Origin: Aquipuribacter sp051216895 | GTDB lineage: Bacteria; Actinomycetota; Actinomycetes; Actinomycetales; JBBAYJ01 | Assembly (NCBI RefSeq): GCF_051216895.1 | Contig: NZ_JBPKAO010000014.1 | Location: forward strand, 1 to 64,000 | DNA: 64,000 nucleotides | Reading direction: 5' to 3' | Shown here: piece by piece, positions 8,212 through 16,583 of the stretch | Numbering within the stretch: position 1 is the first letter of the stretch | Layout: each line of letters begins with the position of its first letter | Translations under genes and position numbers: made by a program | Notes under the pieces: model-generated | Databases searched by the model: none | Seen by the model: the letters and a program-made list of their open reading frames with translations, nothing else | Told to the model about the DNA's origin: nothing

Positions 8212-9768
8212 GTGCTGCTCGCCGAGGTCGTCACCACGTCCGCCGCCGTCGGCGCGACCCGGTCCCGCACGGCCAAGGCGGCCGCCCTGGCCGACGTCCT
8301 GCGCCGCGCCGAGCCCGCCGAGGTCGAGCCGCTGACCGCGTGGCTGTCCGGTGAGACCCTCCAGGGGCGGGTGGGCGTGGGCTGGCGCACCCTGTCGGCG
8401 GCCACGGTCGACGCGGCCCCCGAGGCGACGCTCACCGTGCCCGCCGTCGACGCGACGCTCGACGAGCTGGCCCGGACCACCGGGCCGGGCTCCACCTCGC
8501 GCCGCGACGAGATCCTCACCGGGCTGCTCGGTGCCGCGACCGCGGCGGAGCAGACGTTCCTGGTGCGGCTGCTGACCGGTGAGCTGCGCCAGGGGGCCCT
8601 CGAGGGCCTGATGCTCGACGCCGTGGCCAAGGCCGCGGACCTGCCGGCTGCGGTCGTGCGCCGGGCGTTCATGCTGTCGGGCCGCCTGCCCCGCACCGCG
8701 GTGCTCGCCCTCACCGAGGGCGTCGAGGGCCTGCAGGCCGTCACCCTGGAGGTGGGTCGCCCCGTCCGGCCGATGCTCGCCAGCCCCGGGTCGTCGCTGG
8801 ACGCGGCGCTGGCCTCGACGGGCGAGGACGTGACGGTCGAGTTCAAGCTCGACGGCGCCCGGATCCAGGTCCATCGCGACGGGGAAGAGGTGCGGGTGTG
8901 GACCCGGACCCTGCGCGAGGTCACCGACGCCGTACCCGACGTCACGGACCGGGTGCGGGCGCTGCCGTGCCGCACAGCCATCCTCGACGGCGAGACGCTG
9001 GCCCTGGACGACGACGGCCGACCGCGCGCCTTCCAGGACACCATGAGCCGCTTCGGCAGCGCCGGGCCGGGCCCGGGCGAGGCCGCCACCGTCCTGAGCC
9101 CGTTCCTGTTCGACGTGCTGCACCTGGACGGCCGGGACCTGCTCGACGAGCCCCTCCACGTGCGCCTCGAAGCCCTCGCGGGGTTGCTGGCTGACGACGA
9201 GCACGCCCCGCTGCGGATGCCCGGCACCCGCCGCCCCACCCCGGAGCAGGCCGCCGCCGTGCTCGACGACGCCCTGTCCGCGGGCCACGAGGGCGTCGTG
9301 GTCAAGGACCTCACCGCGTCCTACGCCGCCGGTCGACGGGGCAAGGCGTGGCAGAAGGTGAAGCCCGTGCACACCCTGGACCTGGTGGTGCTGGGGGCCG
9401 AGTGGGGCTACGGCCGCCGCACCGGGTCGCTGTCCAACATCCACCTGGGCGCCCTGGACCCCGACGGCGGCGCCCCGGTCATGGTGGGCAAGACGTTCAA
9501 GGGGATGACAGACGAGCTGCTGGCCTGGCAGACGACCACGTTCCCCGACCTCGCCCTCGAGCCCGCCGCCGACGGACCGGTCGTGATGATGCGGCCCGAG
9601 CTCGTCGTGGAGGTCGCGGTCGACGGCGCCCAGCGCAGCGTCCGCTACCCCGGTGGCGTCGCGCTCCGGTTCGCCCGGGTCCTGCGCTACCGGCCGGACA
9701 AGAGCCCCGCCGAGGCCGACACGCTGGACGCGATCCGGACGCTGCTGGCAGGTCAGCCCCAAGACTGA
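8212..9768 (+). CDS. ATP-dependent DNA ligase
   Basis: A 518-residue LigB-type ligase. The N-terminal DNA-binding domain spans about residues 1-195. The adenylation domain has motif I EFKLDGARIQVHR (the AMP-accepting Lys), motif III LDGETLALD, motif IV HEGVVVKD and motif V GKAWQKVKP, followed by an OB-fold domain to about 505. Such enzymes accompany the essential NAD-dependent LigA and act in accessory repair. The GTG start gives the family's usual MLLAEVV N-terminus; GACACT lies six bases upstream, suggesting leaderless initiation. No Ku or primase gene is nearby. Confidence 0.93.
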   Translation: MLLAEVVTTSAAVGATRSRTAKAAALADVLRRAEPAEVEPLTAWLSGETLQGRVGVGWRTLSAATVDAAPEATLTVPAVDATLDELARTTGPGSTSRRDEILTGLLGAATAAEQTFLVRLLTGELRQGALEGLMLDAVAKAADLPAAVVRRAFMLSGRLPRTAVLALTEGVEGLQAVTLEVGRPVRPMLASPGSSLDAALASTGEDVTVEFKLDGARIQVHRDGEEVRVWTRTLREVTDAVPDVTDRVRALPCRTAILDGETLALDDDGRPRAFQDTMSRFGSAGPGPGEAATVLSPFLFDVLHLDGRDLLDEPLHVRLEALAGLLADDEHAPLRMPGTRRPTPEQAAAVLDDALSAGHEGVVVKDLTASYAAGRRGKAWQKVKPVHTLDLVVLGAEWGYGRRTGSLSNIHLGALDPDGGAPVMVGKTFKGMTDELLAWQTTTFPDLALEPAADGPVVMMRPELVVEVAVDGAQRSVRYPGGVALRFARVLRYRPDKSPAEADTLDAIRTLLAGQPQD

Positions 9769-9855
9769 CCTGGTCCGCGCCGCCGCCGCGCCCGACCGGG
9801 CCCCCGGCCGGTTCAGCGCCGGTGCAGCGGGCCAGCGCAGCGCAGCGCAGGCCAG

Positions 9856-9900
9856 GCCAGTGCAGCGCAGGCCAGTGCAGCGCAGGCCAGTGCAGCGCGG
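9856..9900. repeat. 15-bp tandem repeat, three copies
   Basis: The unit GCCAGTGCAGCGCAG occurs at 9856-9870, 9871-9885 and 9886-9900, the last copy with one change. It is preceded by related CAGCG reiterations from about 9832. The block lies in the 298-bp gap between the ligase and TetR genes. I see no gene there, only this repeat and the TetR promoter near 10054. Confidence 0.85.
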
Positions 9901-10053
9901 GCATCGGAACTTGATCGCACGTCCGACTCGGACAAGCGTCCTAGAACAAGACGGCACGCTCCAGCGCGAAGCGGACCGAGGCCGTTTCGCCCCGCCGACC
10001 CGGCGATGCGGCGATCGGCCTGTGGACGACGGTCCGGAGGCGGTTCGGCGACC

Positions 10054-10059
10054 TACGCT
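10054..10059 (+). promoter_or_regulatory. Leaderless-type -10 box of the TetR gene
   Basis: TACGCT ends seven bases before the GTG at 10067, and no ribosome-binding site intervenes. The box supports that GTG as the start. Confidence 0.5.
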
Positions 10060-10066
10060 CCTGAGG

Positions 10067-10720
10067 GTGGGACGAGCGGACGGGTGGACGTCACCGGACC
10101 GGGGCGAGCGCACCCGGGAGGCGTTGGTCGCCGCCGGGGTGGACCTGCTGGTGGAGCGCGGCTGGGCGGCGCTGACCGTGCGGGCCGTGGCCGCGCGGGC
10201 ACAGGCCCAGCCCTCGTCGATCGGCTACCACTTCGACAGCATCTGGCGGCTCAGGCACGCGGTCGTCGACGCCGCCCTGGAGGAGCTGTTCTCCTCGGTG
10301 CTGGACGACCTGTGGCGTCAGCCGACCTGGCAGCAGGGGCTGGTCGCGGTGGTCCGGACCCTGCAGGAGGAGGAGACCGGCCCCTACGGACCGGACGACG
10401 GGCCCTCGGCCGACGACCTGGTCGGGTACGCCCAGGTCGACGTCCACCGGCAGGTGGTCATCGCCCAGCTGGTGGCGGCAGCGCACGGGGACGTCCTCGT
10501 CCGCGACCAGCTGCGGCTGGCGCTGAACGACGTACGGGCCCAGCTCGTGCCGTGGCTGGAGACCACGGGGGTGCCCGCCGAGCACGCCTGGGGCACCGCG
10601 GTCCTGCTGGTCGCCGTGGTGGACGGCTTGCTGCTGCACCACCTCGTCGACCGGGACCTGGCCCTGGACGCCGTCGTGGCCTCGGTCCTGCAGCCCGCTC
10701 CGGCGCGCCACGCGGCCTAG
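10067..10720 (+). CDS. TetR-family transcriptional regulator
   Basis: 217 residues. The N-terminal helix-turn-helix spans about residues 10-60 (TREALVAAGVDLLVERGWAA, then VAARAQAQPSSIGYHF). The SIGYHF segment replaces the usual GtLYyHF. A helical ligand-binding/dimerisation domain follows. The target is unknown. Neighbours are DNA ligase upstream and the convergent polymerase IV gene downstream, neither an obvious regulatory target. Confidence 0.85.
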   Translation: MGRADGWTSPDRGERTREALVAAGVDLLVERGWAALTVRAVAARAQAQPSSIGYHFDSIWRLRHAVVDAALEELFSSVLDDLWRQPTWQQGLVAVVRTLQEEETGPYGPDDGPSADDLVGYAQVDVHRQVVIAQLVAAAHGDVLVRDQLRLALNDVRAQLVPWLETTGVPAEHAWGTAVLLVAVVDGLLLHHLVDRDLALDAVVASVLQPAPARHAA

Positions 10721-10761
10721 GGGGTAGCAGCCCCGGGGGGAAGGTAACGGGGCAGGAGGAC

Positions 10762-11793
10762 CTACGGGGCCAGGAGCTCCGCGCGCACACCGAGCAACCG
10801 GACGGGACGGTCCTGGTCGAGACGCCCCAGGGCCACCAGCGCGGCGTCCGCCAGCACCTGCCGGTCGAGGGACGGCGGACGCACGACGACACCGCGGCTG
10901 CGGGTCACGAACGGCCGGAACCGCGCCTTGACGACCACCCGCTGGACCGCCCGGCCGTCGCGGGCGACGTCGTCCGCGACCTGCTCGACCAACCCTGCGA
11001 CCGCCTCGCGCAGCTGCTCGGGCCGGGTCAGGTCCTCGGGGTAGGTCGTCTCCCGGCTGATCGAGCGCGGCACCCACGGCGTCGGGTCCACCTCGGCGGT
11101 GCTGCGGCCACGACCGAGCAGCACCAGCCACGGACCGGTGCTGGGCCCGAGCTCCCCGGCGAGCGCGACGTGGTCGGCGCGGGCCAGCTGCTCGACCGTG
11201 GTGATCCCCATCGCCTCCAGCCGGGCCGAGGTGCGGGGTCCGACCCCCCACAGGGCCCGCGTCGGCCGCCCGCCCATGACCGGCAGCCAGTCCGCCTCGG
11301 TCAGGCTGGCCACTCCCCCGGGTTTGGCGAAGCCCGTCGCCGTCTTGGCCCGCAGCGTGTTGTCGCCGATCCCCACCGCGCACGACAGCCGGGTCCGCGC
11401 CAGCACCGCCTCCCGCACCTGGTGCGCCAGGGCCTGCGGGTCGTCGGTGTCCGTCCCCAGGAACGCCTCGTCCCACCCCAGCACCTGCACCAGGACCGGC
11501 AGCTCGCGCAGCACGGCCATCACCTGCGCCGACGCCTCGTCGTAGGCCTCGGCGTCGTGGGGCAGGAACACCGCCTCCGGGCACAGCCTGAGCGCCCTCG
11601 TCATCGGCACCCCGGAGTGCACGCCGTGCTCGCGGGCCTCGTACGACGCGGTCGCCACCACCTGCCGGGGTCGGGTCGGGTCGCCGTCGCCACCCACCAC
11701 CACGGGCCGCCCGGCCAGCTCCGGGCGCCGGAGCACCTCCACGGCCGCGATGAACTGGTCGAGGTCGACGTGGAGCACCCAGCGGGACGGCAC
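10762..11793 (-). CDS. dinB: DNA polymerase IV (Y-family)
   Basis: A 343-residue translesion polymerase. The palm motif is HVDLDQFIAAVE, the second catalytic block reads VLGWDEAFLG where many members have SxDE, and helix-hairpin-helix (RALWGVGPRTSARLEAMGI) and little-finger regions follow. It ends soon after the little finger (RPVRLLGVRAELLAP), and I see no C-terminal beta-clamp-binding tail. The start is uncertain: the GTG at 11793 leaves a short lead before the first motif, and the ribosome site is weak. It is divergent from the SDR gene; 144 bp separate the starts. Confidence 0.85.
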   Translation of the reverse strand: MPSRWVLHVDLDQFIAAVEVLRRPELAGRPVVVGGDGDPTRPRQVVATASYEAREHGVHSGVPMTRALRLCPEAVFLPHDAEAYDEASAQVMAVLRELPVLVQVLGWDEAFLGTDTDDPQALAHQVREAVLARTRLSCAVGIGDNTLRAKTATGFAKPGGVASLTEADWLPVMGGRPTRALWGVGPRTSARLEAMGITTVEQLARADHVALAGELGPSTGPWLVLLGRGRSTAEVDPTPWVPRSISRETTYPEDLTRPEQLREAVAGLVEQVADDVARDGRAVQRVVVKARFRPFVTRSRGVVVRPPSLDRQVLADAALVALGRLDQDRPVRLLGVRAELLAP

Positions 11794-11937
11794 CCGGTCA
11801 GTCTGCTCCGGACGCCGCCCGGTGGCCCAGCGGTCCGGCCGGTCCGGGACGAACGTCCCGCGATCCCGGCCCGCGCCGCTGCCAGGGTCGTGGTGGCGGT
11901 CCGCGACCGCGGACCCGGCACCCGAAGGAGGCGCGTC

Positions 11938-12705
11938 ATGGTCGGCACCGGCGGCGAGGCAGGTCAGATGGACGGACAGGTGGTCCTGGTCACGGGGGGG
12001 GCCCGCGGGATCGGCGAGGCCATCGCCCGCGCGGTCGTGGCGGCCGGCGGCCGGGTCCTGGTGGGTGACCTCCTGGACGAGGAGGGGACCGCGCTGGCGG
12101 CCGAGCTGGGCGAGGCGGCCCGCTACGTCCACCTCGACGTCGTCGACCCCGACGAGTGGGCCCAGGCGGTGGCCACGGCCGAGCACCTGCTCGGTCCCGT
12201 CACCGGGCTGGTGAACAACGCCGGGATCGTCACCTGGGGCCCGCTGGACCAGCTGTCCCTGGCCGACTGGGACCGGACGCTGCAGATCAACCTCACGGGC
12301 GTGTTCCTGGGGATGCAGGCCGTCATCCCCGCCCTGCGCCGTGAGGGCGGGGGGTCGATCGTCAACATCTCCTCGACCGCCGGGCTGATGGGCTACTCGT
12401 CCATCCCCGCCTACGTCGCCAGCAAGTGGGGGGTCCGGGGCCTGACGAAGGCGGCGGCGCTGGAGCTCGGCGTCGACCACATCCGGGTCAACTCGGTGCA
12501 CCCGGGGCCCATCCGCACACCCATGACCGCCGGGCTGGACGAGGGCACGACCGCCGCCCAGCCGATCCCGCGGATGGGCGAGCCGGCCGAGGTGGCGTCC
12601 GTGGTGCTCATGCTGCTGGGTCCGGCGACGTACTGCACCGGCGCGGAGATCGCCGTCGACGGGGGCGCCGTCGTCGGCCAGGTGCTGCGGCCGCCCGCCC
12701 GGTGA
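11938..12705 (+). CDS. SDR-family NAD(P)-dependent oxidoreductase
   Basis: A 255-residue classical short-chain dehydrogenase. It has the TGGARGIG cofactor motif, D65-type LDVVD, NNAG, the catalytic Ser in NISSTAGL, and YVASK with Tyr and Lys. The PGPIRTPM segment and C-terminal CTGAEIAVDGG are typical of 3-alpha/20-beta-hydroxysteroid dehydrogenase-like members, but the substrate cannot be deduced. A strong GAAGGAGG ribosome site fixes the ATG at 11938. An internal ATG eleven codons in would also give a complete Rossmann fold. Confidence 0.9.
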   Translation: MVGTGGEAGQMDGQVVLVTGGARGIGEAIARAVVAAGGRVLVGDLLDEEGTALAAELGEAARYVHLDVVDPDEWAQAVATAEHLLGPVTGLVNNAGIVTWGPLDQLSLADWDRTLQINLTGVFLGMQAVIPALRREGGGSIVNISSTAGLMGYSSIPAYVASKWGVRGLTKAAALELGVDHIRVNSVHPGPIRTPMTAGLDEGTTAAQPIPRMGEPAEVASVVLMLLGPATYCTGAEIAVDGGAVVGQVLRPPAR

Positions 12706-12729
12706 GGGCGAGCGGGCCTCACCCGCCGC

Positions 12730-13380
12730 TCACCAGCCGCGCAGGGCCGCGACGATGCCGGCGTCGACCCGGGGGTCGCTGAGCGCCACCCGGCTGGAGC
12801 TGCTCAGCACGTCGGTGATCTCCGCCTCGGGCAGACCCGCGCGGACGTCGGTCCGGAAGCCCTTGGCCGCCGTGCTGAGCAGCACGACCCGGCTCGGGCC
12901 CTCCATGACCTGCAGCCAGCGACGCAGGAACGCGCGCACCAGGGCCCGCTCCAGCTTGAGCGACTTGTCCCAGGCGATGCAGTTCCAGTGCACGACCTCG
13001 TAGCGCTCGAGGCCGGCGTCGCCGCACAGGCGCCACATCCGCTCCGAGATCGGGTCGTCGTTGTCGGTGGAGGCGAACCCGCTGCCGCCCGCGGACTCCA
13101 GCGCCGAGGCGCTGGGTGCCTCGGTGAGCACCACGAGGCGGGCGTGCACCCCGCCGGAGGCCGGGTCGACCCGGGGCAGGTGCGCCTCGGGCTCCTTGAC
13201 CCCGGCCCGCGACATCGCGCCGAGCATGTCGTTGCGGGCGGACTCGAAGGGCTTGACGTGCTCGGCGGCCACGGCGTCGCGCTTGCGCTGGAGCACCTCG
13301 GGGGCGTCGTGGCTGCGGGCGCGCTCGAAGGGTTCGTCGCCGATGAGGCCGCGTAGGAGGCCGTCGTCCAGTTCAGGCAT
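12730..13380 (-). CDS. Uracil-DNA glycosylase superfamily-like protein
   Basis: 216 residues. The central region resembles the uracil-DNA glycosylase fold. RLVVLTEAPSASA occupies the place of the GExPG motif and precedes GGSGFASTDND. VHWNCIAWDK could be the strand usually ending in VxWN. A late VLLSTAAKGF strand stands where the catalytic HPS-type motif would be, but no His is there. The key residues of active families are therefore not all present, so an inactive or diverged member, or another Rossmann-like protein, is possible. It is convergent with the SDR gene and stands alone downstream of LysR. Confidence 0.5.
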   Translation of the reverse strand: MPELDDGLLRGLIGDEPFERARSHDAPEVLQRKRDAVAAEHVKPFESARNDMLGAMSRAGVKEPEAHLPRVDPASGGVHARLVVLTEAPSASALESAGGSGFASTDNDDPISERMWRLCGDAGLERYEVVHWNCIAWDKSLKLERALVRAFLRRWLQVMEGPSRVVLLSTAAKGFRTDVRAGLPEAEITDVLSSSSRVALSDPRVDAGIVAALRGW

Positions 13381-13451
13381 GGGTACACCTTGGCCGCTCC
13401 AGGGCCCTGACCGCTAACCAGGGCACAGAACGGACGTCGCTACCACGCTTC

Positions 13452-14348
13452 TCAGCCCGCCGCCGCCAGCTCGACGAAGCGTCTCGCGGCCGCCGTCCGG
13501 GTCCGTCCGCGCCGCCAGACGAGCTCCACGTCGCGCATCGGCAGCCCCGGTGACGGCGTCAGCACCCGCACCCCCGGGTCGTCCACGTCCACCGCCAGCA
13601 GCGGCATGACCGACGCACCGATCCCCGCCCGGACCATGGCCTGCACGGCGCCGTTGTCGTTGGTGCGGAACACGTACGTGGGCTCGACCCCGGCGGCGTG
13701 CAGCCCGGCGTCGATGCCGCGCTGGCAGCTGTCCAGGTGGCTCTGCCCGATCATCGGTCGGCCGTTGAGCTCGGTGAGGGGGTACGACTCGTCACCGTCC
13801 GCGGCCCACGACAGCGGGACGACCACCATCATCGGGTCCTGGCGGATCAGCACCGACTCCACGCGGTCGTCGGTGACCGGACCGACGGCGAACGCGATCT
13901 CGCAGTCGTCGGCGAGGACCCGGTCGACGAGGTCGCCGATCTCCTCCTCGAACAGCCGCACCTCCAACCGGGGCGACTCCTCACGGAGGCGTCCGAGCAG
14001 GGTGGGCAGCAGCTGCACCGACACCGACTGGAACGTGCCGATCACCAGACGGCCGCTGGTGCCCGCCTTGAGCTCCTCCAGCTCGTCGGAGGCCAGCGAC
14101 AGCCGGTCGAGCACCGCGGTGGCGTGACGCAGCAGCAGGCGCCCCGCCGGGGTCAGCGACGGGGAGCGGGGCCCGCCCGGGCGGTCGAACACCGGCGTGC
14201 CCACCGCCTTCTCCAGACCGGCGATCTGCTGGCTGATGGCGGACTGGCTGAAGCCCAGCACGTCGCCGGCCCGGCCGAACGAGCCCTCCTCCGCGACCGC
14301 CGACAGGGCTACGAGGTGCCGGATCTCGATGTCGCTGACGGGAGCCAT
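13452..14348 (-). CDS. LysR-family transcriptional regulator
   Basis: 298 residues. The winged helix-turn-helix lies at about residues 6-65 (IEIRHLVALSAVAEEGSFGRA, FSQSAISQQI), and a periplasmic-binding-like effector domain lies at about 95-295. The second of two close ATGs is chosen: TACGCT lies seven bases before 14348, and it gives a standard LysR N-terminus; the ATG at 14354 would add MD. It is divergent from the small gene at 14503, its probable target. A dyad ATGAC-N11-GGCAT (14366-14386) sits between them and is a candidate operator. Confidence 0.9.
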   Translation of the reverse strand: MAPVSDIEIRHLVALSAVAEEGSFGRAGDVLGFSQSAISQQIAGLEKAVGTPVFDRPGGPRSPSLTPAGRLLLRHATAVLDRLSLASDELEELKAGTSGRLVIGTFQSVSVQLLPTLLGRLREESPRLEVRLFEEEIGDLVDRVLADDCEIAFAVGPVTDDRVESVLIRQDPMMVVVPLSWAADGDESYPLTELNGRPMIGQSHLDSCQRGIDAGLHAAGVEPTYVFRTNDNGAVQAMVRAGIGASVMPLLAVDVDDPGVRVLTPSPGLPMRDVELVWRRGRTRTAAARRFVELAAAG

Positions 14349-14355
14349 GTCCATA

Positions 14356-14418
14356 AGCGTAAGGGATGACAATGATGAGTAGGCATCGTTGGACCTTATG
14401 AGCCTCAGTCCGTACCGT
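14356..14418. promoter_or_regulatory. Divergent LysR / small-gene control region
   Basis: On the minus strand TACGCT (14356-14361) serves LysR. On the plus strand TTGGAC (14389-14394) and TACCGT (14413-14418), 18 bp apart, form a sigma-70-like promoter for the gene at 14503. The interrupted dyad ATGAC-N11-GGCAT at 14366-14386 lies between them, where a LysR protein would bind. Confidence 0.5.
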
Positions 14419-14502
14419 TACCTCAGGACAACCCGTCCGCACAACCCCAGCACGACGTCCGCCAGCGTTGCCGGACCCGAAACCCCGAGAGGAGTCCAGC
14501 TC

Positions 14503-14778
14503 ATGAACCGCTTCGACACCAAGGCCGTCATCGACCTCGCGGAGGCCGTCGACCGCGACGGCCTCGACCGTCACGCCGACACCCTCTTCGCCCTGGCGGA
14601 GCAGGCCTCCGACATCGGGGTGAGCCAGGTCCTCCGGCAGGTCATGCTCGACACCGACGAGCCCTACGTGGCCCGGGTCCGCGCCTTCACCCTGATGAGC
14701 GGCGCCGTAGCCAACCGTGGCGTGCGCAGCCGGCTGGCCGCCCGCCGTCCGGTCGCGCCGGTCGCCGTCGCCGCCTGA
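14503..14778 (+). CDS. Small conserved-looking protein of unknown function
   Basis: 91 residues, not recognised. The first 65 residues are predicted helical and acidic (MNRFDTKAVIDLAEAVDRDG), and the tail is short, basic and proline/alanine-rich. There is no signal peptide or membrane segment. A GAGAGGAG ribosome site precedes the ATG. It is divergently transcribed from LysR and ends at a strong hairpin, so it looks like a single-gene LysR target. The codon usage matches its neighbours. Confidence 0.7.
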   Translation: MNRFDTKAVIDLAEAVDRDGLDRHADTLFALAEQASDIGVSQVLRQVMLDTDEPYVARVRAFTLMSGAVANRGVRSRLAARRPVAPVAVAA

Positions 14779-14784
14779 CCCACC

Positions 14785-14805
14785 GGGGCGGCCCTCGGCC
14801 GCCCC
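14785..14805 (+). terminator. Hairpin after the small LysR-linked gene
   Basis: GGGGCGGCC and GGCCGCCCC form a perfect 9-bp stem with a 3-base loop, seven bases after the stop, followed by CTCTC rather than a T tract. Confidence 0.6.
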
Positions 14806-14863
14806 CTCTCGACGACCCGTCGACGACCTCACGGTCGTCGGCGGGTCGTCGTGCGTCCCGGGC

Positions 14864-14869
14864 TACGTT
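14864..14869 (+). promoter_or_regulatory. Leaderless-type -10 box of the GPP34 gene
   Basis: TACGTT ends six bases before the ATG at 14876; no Shine-Dalgarno sequence is present. Confidence 0.5.
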
Positions 14870-14875
14870 CCCGAC

Positions 14876-15604
14876 ATGGTCGACCACGCCCCGTCCCCGC
14901 GACCCGCCTCGCCCGACGGCCTCGCCGCCCAGCTGCTCCTGCTCGCCGTGGGCGAGCGCGCCCGCTTCACCACCGCCGGCGACGTCCGTCCGCTGGTCGC
15001 GGCGGCGACCCTGGCCGACGACGTCCTCACCGGTCGCCCTCTCGGGTCGGTCGTCCCCGGGCCCGACCGTCTGCACGCCCACCTGCGGGGCCCCGAGGCG
15101 GAGGCCGCGTTCCAGGCCGCCGCCGCCGCGCTGGTGCGTGCGGGCCGCCTGCGACCGCACGCGCACCGCGTGCTGGGGCTGTTCCCCCGGGAGGGCTTCG
15201 CCGTCACCGACCCCGGGGCGCGGGCCCACGTCACCCAGCACGTCACCGCCGCCCTGGTACCGGGCCGGCACGTCGCGACCCGTGATGCGGTCCTGGCCGC
15301 GCTGGCCTCGGTCAGCGGGCTCGCGCGACCGCTGGTGCCGCTGCGCTCGCGCGACGAACGGGACGCGATGCGGGCGCACGTCAACGCGCTCGCCGACCGG
15401 ATGGGCGCCGACCAGCGGGGCGCCGACCTGGTCGAGGTCGTCCGGGGTCTGCGGCGGGCCTACCGCCGCAAGGACGCCGACGACACGGCCGTGGTGTTCG
15501 TGCCCGGCTCGGACCGTGACGGTTTCGGCGACCGGGGCGGGGACGGCAGCGCCGACGGTGGCGGGGACGGCGGCGACGGCGGAGGCGGCGGGGGCGGGGA
15601 GTGA
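14876..15604 (+). CDS. GPP34-family phosphoprotein
   Basis: A 242-residue protein of the GOLPH3/GPP34 family, common in actinobacteria. The start LAAQLLLLAVGERARF and the core ATLADDVLTGR match the family. GPP34 in eukaryotes binds phosphoinositides at the Golgi; the bacterial role is unknown. The last 35 residues are an Asp/Gly-rich low-complexity tail (about 208-242) not part of the fold. It is convergent with the AlkA gene. Confidence 0.8.
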   Translation: MVDHAPSPRPASPDGLAAQLLLLAVGERARFTTAGDVRPLVAAATLADDVLTGRPLGSVVPGPDRLHAHLRGPEAEAAFQAAAAALVRAGRLRPHAHRVLGLFPREGFAVTDPGARAHVTQHVTAALVPGRHVATRDAVLAALASVSGLARPLVPLRSRDERDAMRAHVNALADRMGADQRGADLVEVVRGLRRAYRRKDADDTAVVFVPGSDRDGFGDRGGDGSADGGGDGGDGGGGGGGE

Positions 15605-15635
15605 CGCGGGCCCGGCCGGGCGGGGACGACAGGCC

Positions 15636-16535
15636 TCACACGAACACGGCGGCCGTCCACAGGTGCAGCAGGGCGTACCCGCGGTAGGGCCGCCAGTCCT
15701 CGGCGCGCCGGTCGGCCTCGCGGGGCGTCCGCACGCCGAGCGCGCGCCGCAGGACGAGGTCGCCGGGCAACCAGGCGTCCGGGTCGCGCAGGCAGCGCAG
15801 CCCGACGTAGTCCGCCGTCCACGGCCCGATGCCCGGCAGCGCCAGCAGGGCGCTGCGGGTGGCGGCCCTCGCGTCGGCGTCGTCGGGACAGGGGTCCAGG
15901 ACCAGGCCCTCGGCCGCGGCGGCCGCGACCACGTGCAGGGTGCGGGCCCGGGCGTGCGTGACCCCGGTGGCCCGCTGCAGCCGCTCCGGCCCGGCCGTCG
16001 CGAGCACCGCCGGGTCGGGCAGCCAGCGGAGCCCACCCGGGCCGACGGTCCCGAACTCGTCCAGCAGCCGGGCCGCGAAGGTCCGGGCGGCGGCGAGCGA
16101 CACCTGCTGCCCCAGCACCGCCAGCAGGGCGGTCTCGGTCCCGTCGACCGAGCCGGGCACCCGCAGCCCGGGGCGGGCGGCCACCGAGGGCGCCAGCAGC
16201 GGGTCCTGGGCGAGCAGCCGCTCACCCGTCGTGGTGTCGGTCCCCAGGTCCAGCCAGGACCGGACCCGGGCCACCACGTGCGGGACGTCGTCCGGGTGGG
16301 CCGGCTCGCAGCTCAGGTCCACGTGGTCCCCGCCCGGACCGGGGAAGCCCACCCGCACCAGCGCCGGACCGTGGGGGGCCGGCACCAGCCGGGTGTGCAC
16401 CCTGGCCCGGCCGTCGTGCCGCTCGACGCCGGGGACGGCGTGGGCGGCCAGGAACGCCAGCAGCGGCTCCACCGCCAGCGGGACGGGGTGGGGCAGGGAC
16501 AGCTCGACGACGGTCGGCGAGGTCCCCACCGGCAC
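15636..16535 (-). CDS. alkA: DNA-3-methyladenine glycosylase II (AlkA)
   Basis: 299 residues. An AlkA N-terminal beta domain (about 1-110) is followed by an HhH-GPD glycosylase domain. The hairpin LPGIGPWTADYVGLR and the catalytic Asp in LPGDLVLRRALG are intact. It removes alkylated purines in base excision repair. The Ada regulatory domain sometimes fused to AlkA is absent. The start is a GTG; a second GTG two codons later lies six bases after CAGGCT and may be the true leaderless start. Confidence 0.9.
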   Translation of the reverse strand: MPVGTSPTVVELSLPHPVPLAVEPLLAFLAAHAVPGVERHDGRARVHTRLVPAPHGPALVRVGFPGPGGDHVDLSCEPAHPDDVPHVVARVRSWLDLGTDTTTGERLLAQDPLLAPSVAARPGLRVPGSVDGTETALLAVLGQQVSLAAARTFAARLLDEFGTVGPGGLRWLPDPAVLATAGPERLQRATGVTHARARTLHVVAAAAAEGLVLDPCPDDADARAATRSALLALPGIGPWTADYVGLRCLRDPDAWLPGDLVLRRALGVRTPREADRRAEDWRPYRGYALLHLWTAAVFV

Positions 16536-16583
16536 AGCCTGCCGCCTCGCCGCGCGGTCCGCCCGGGCTGGTACGTCCCGGGC

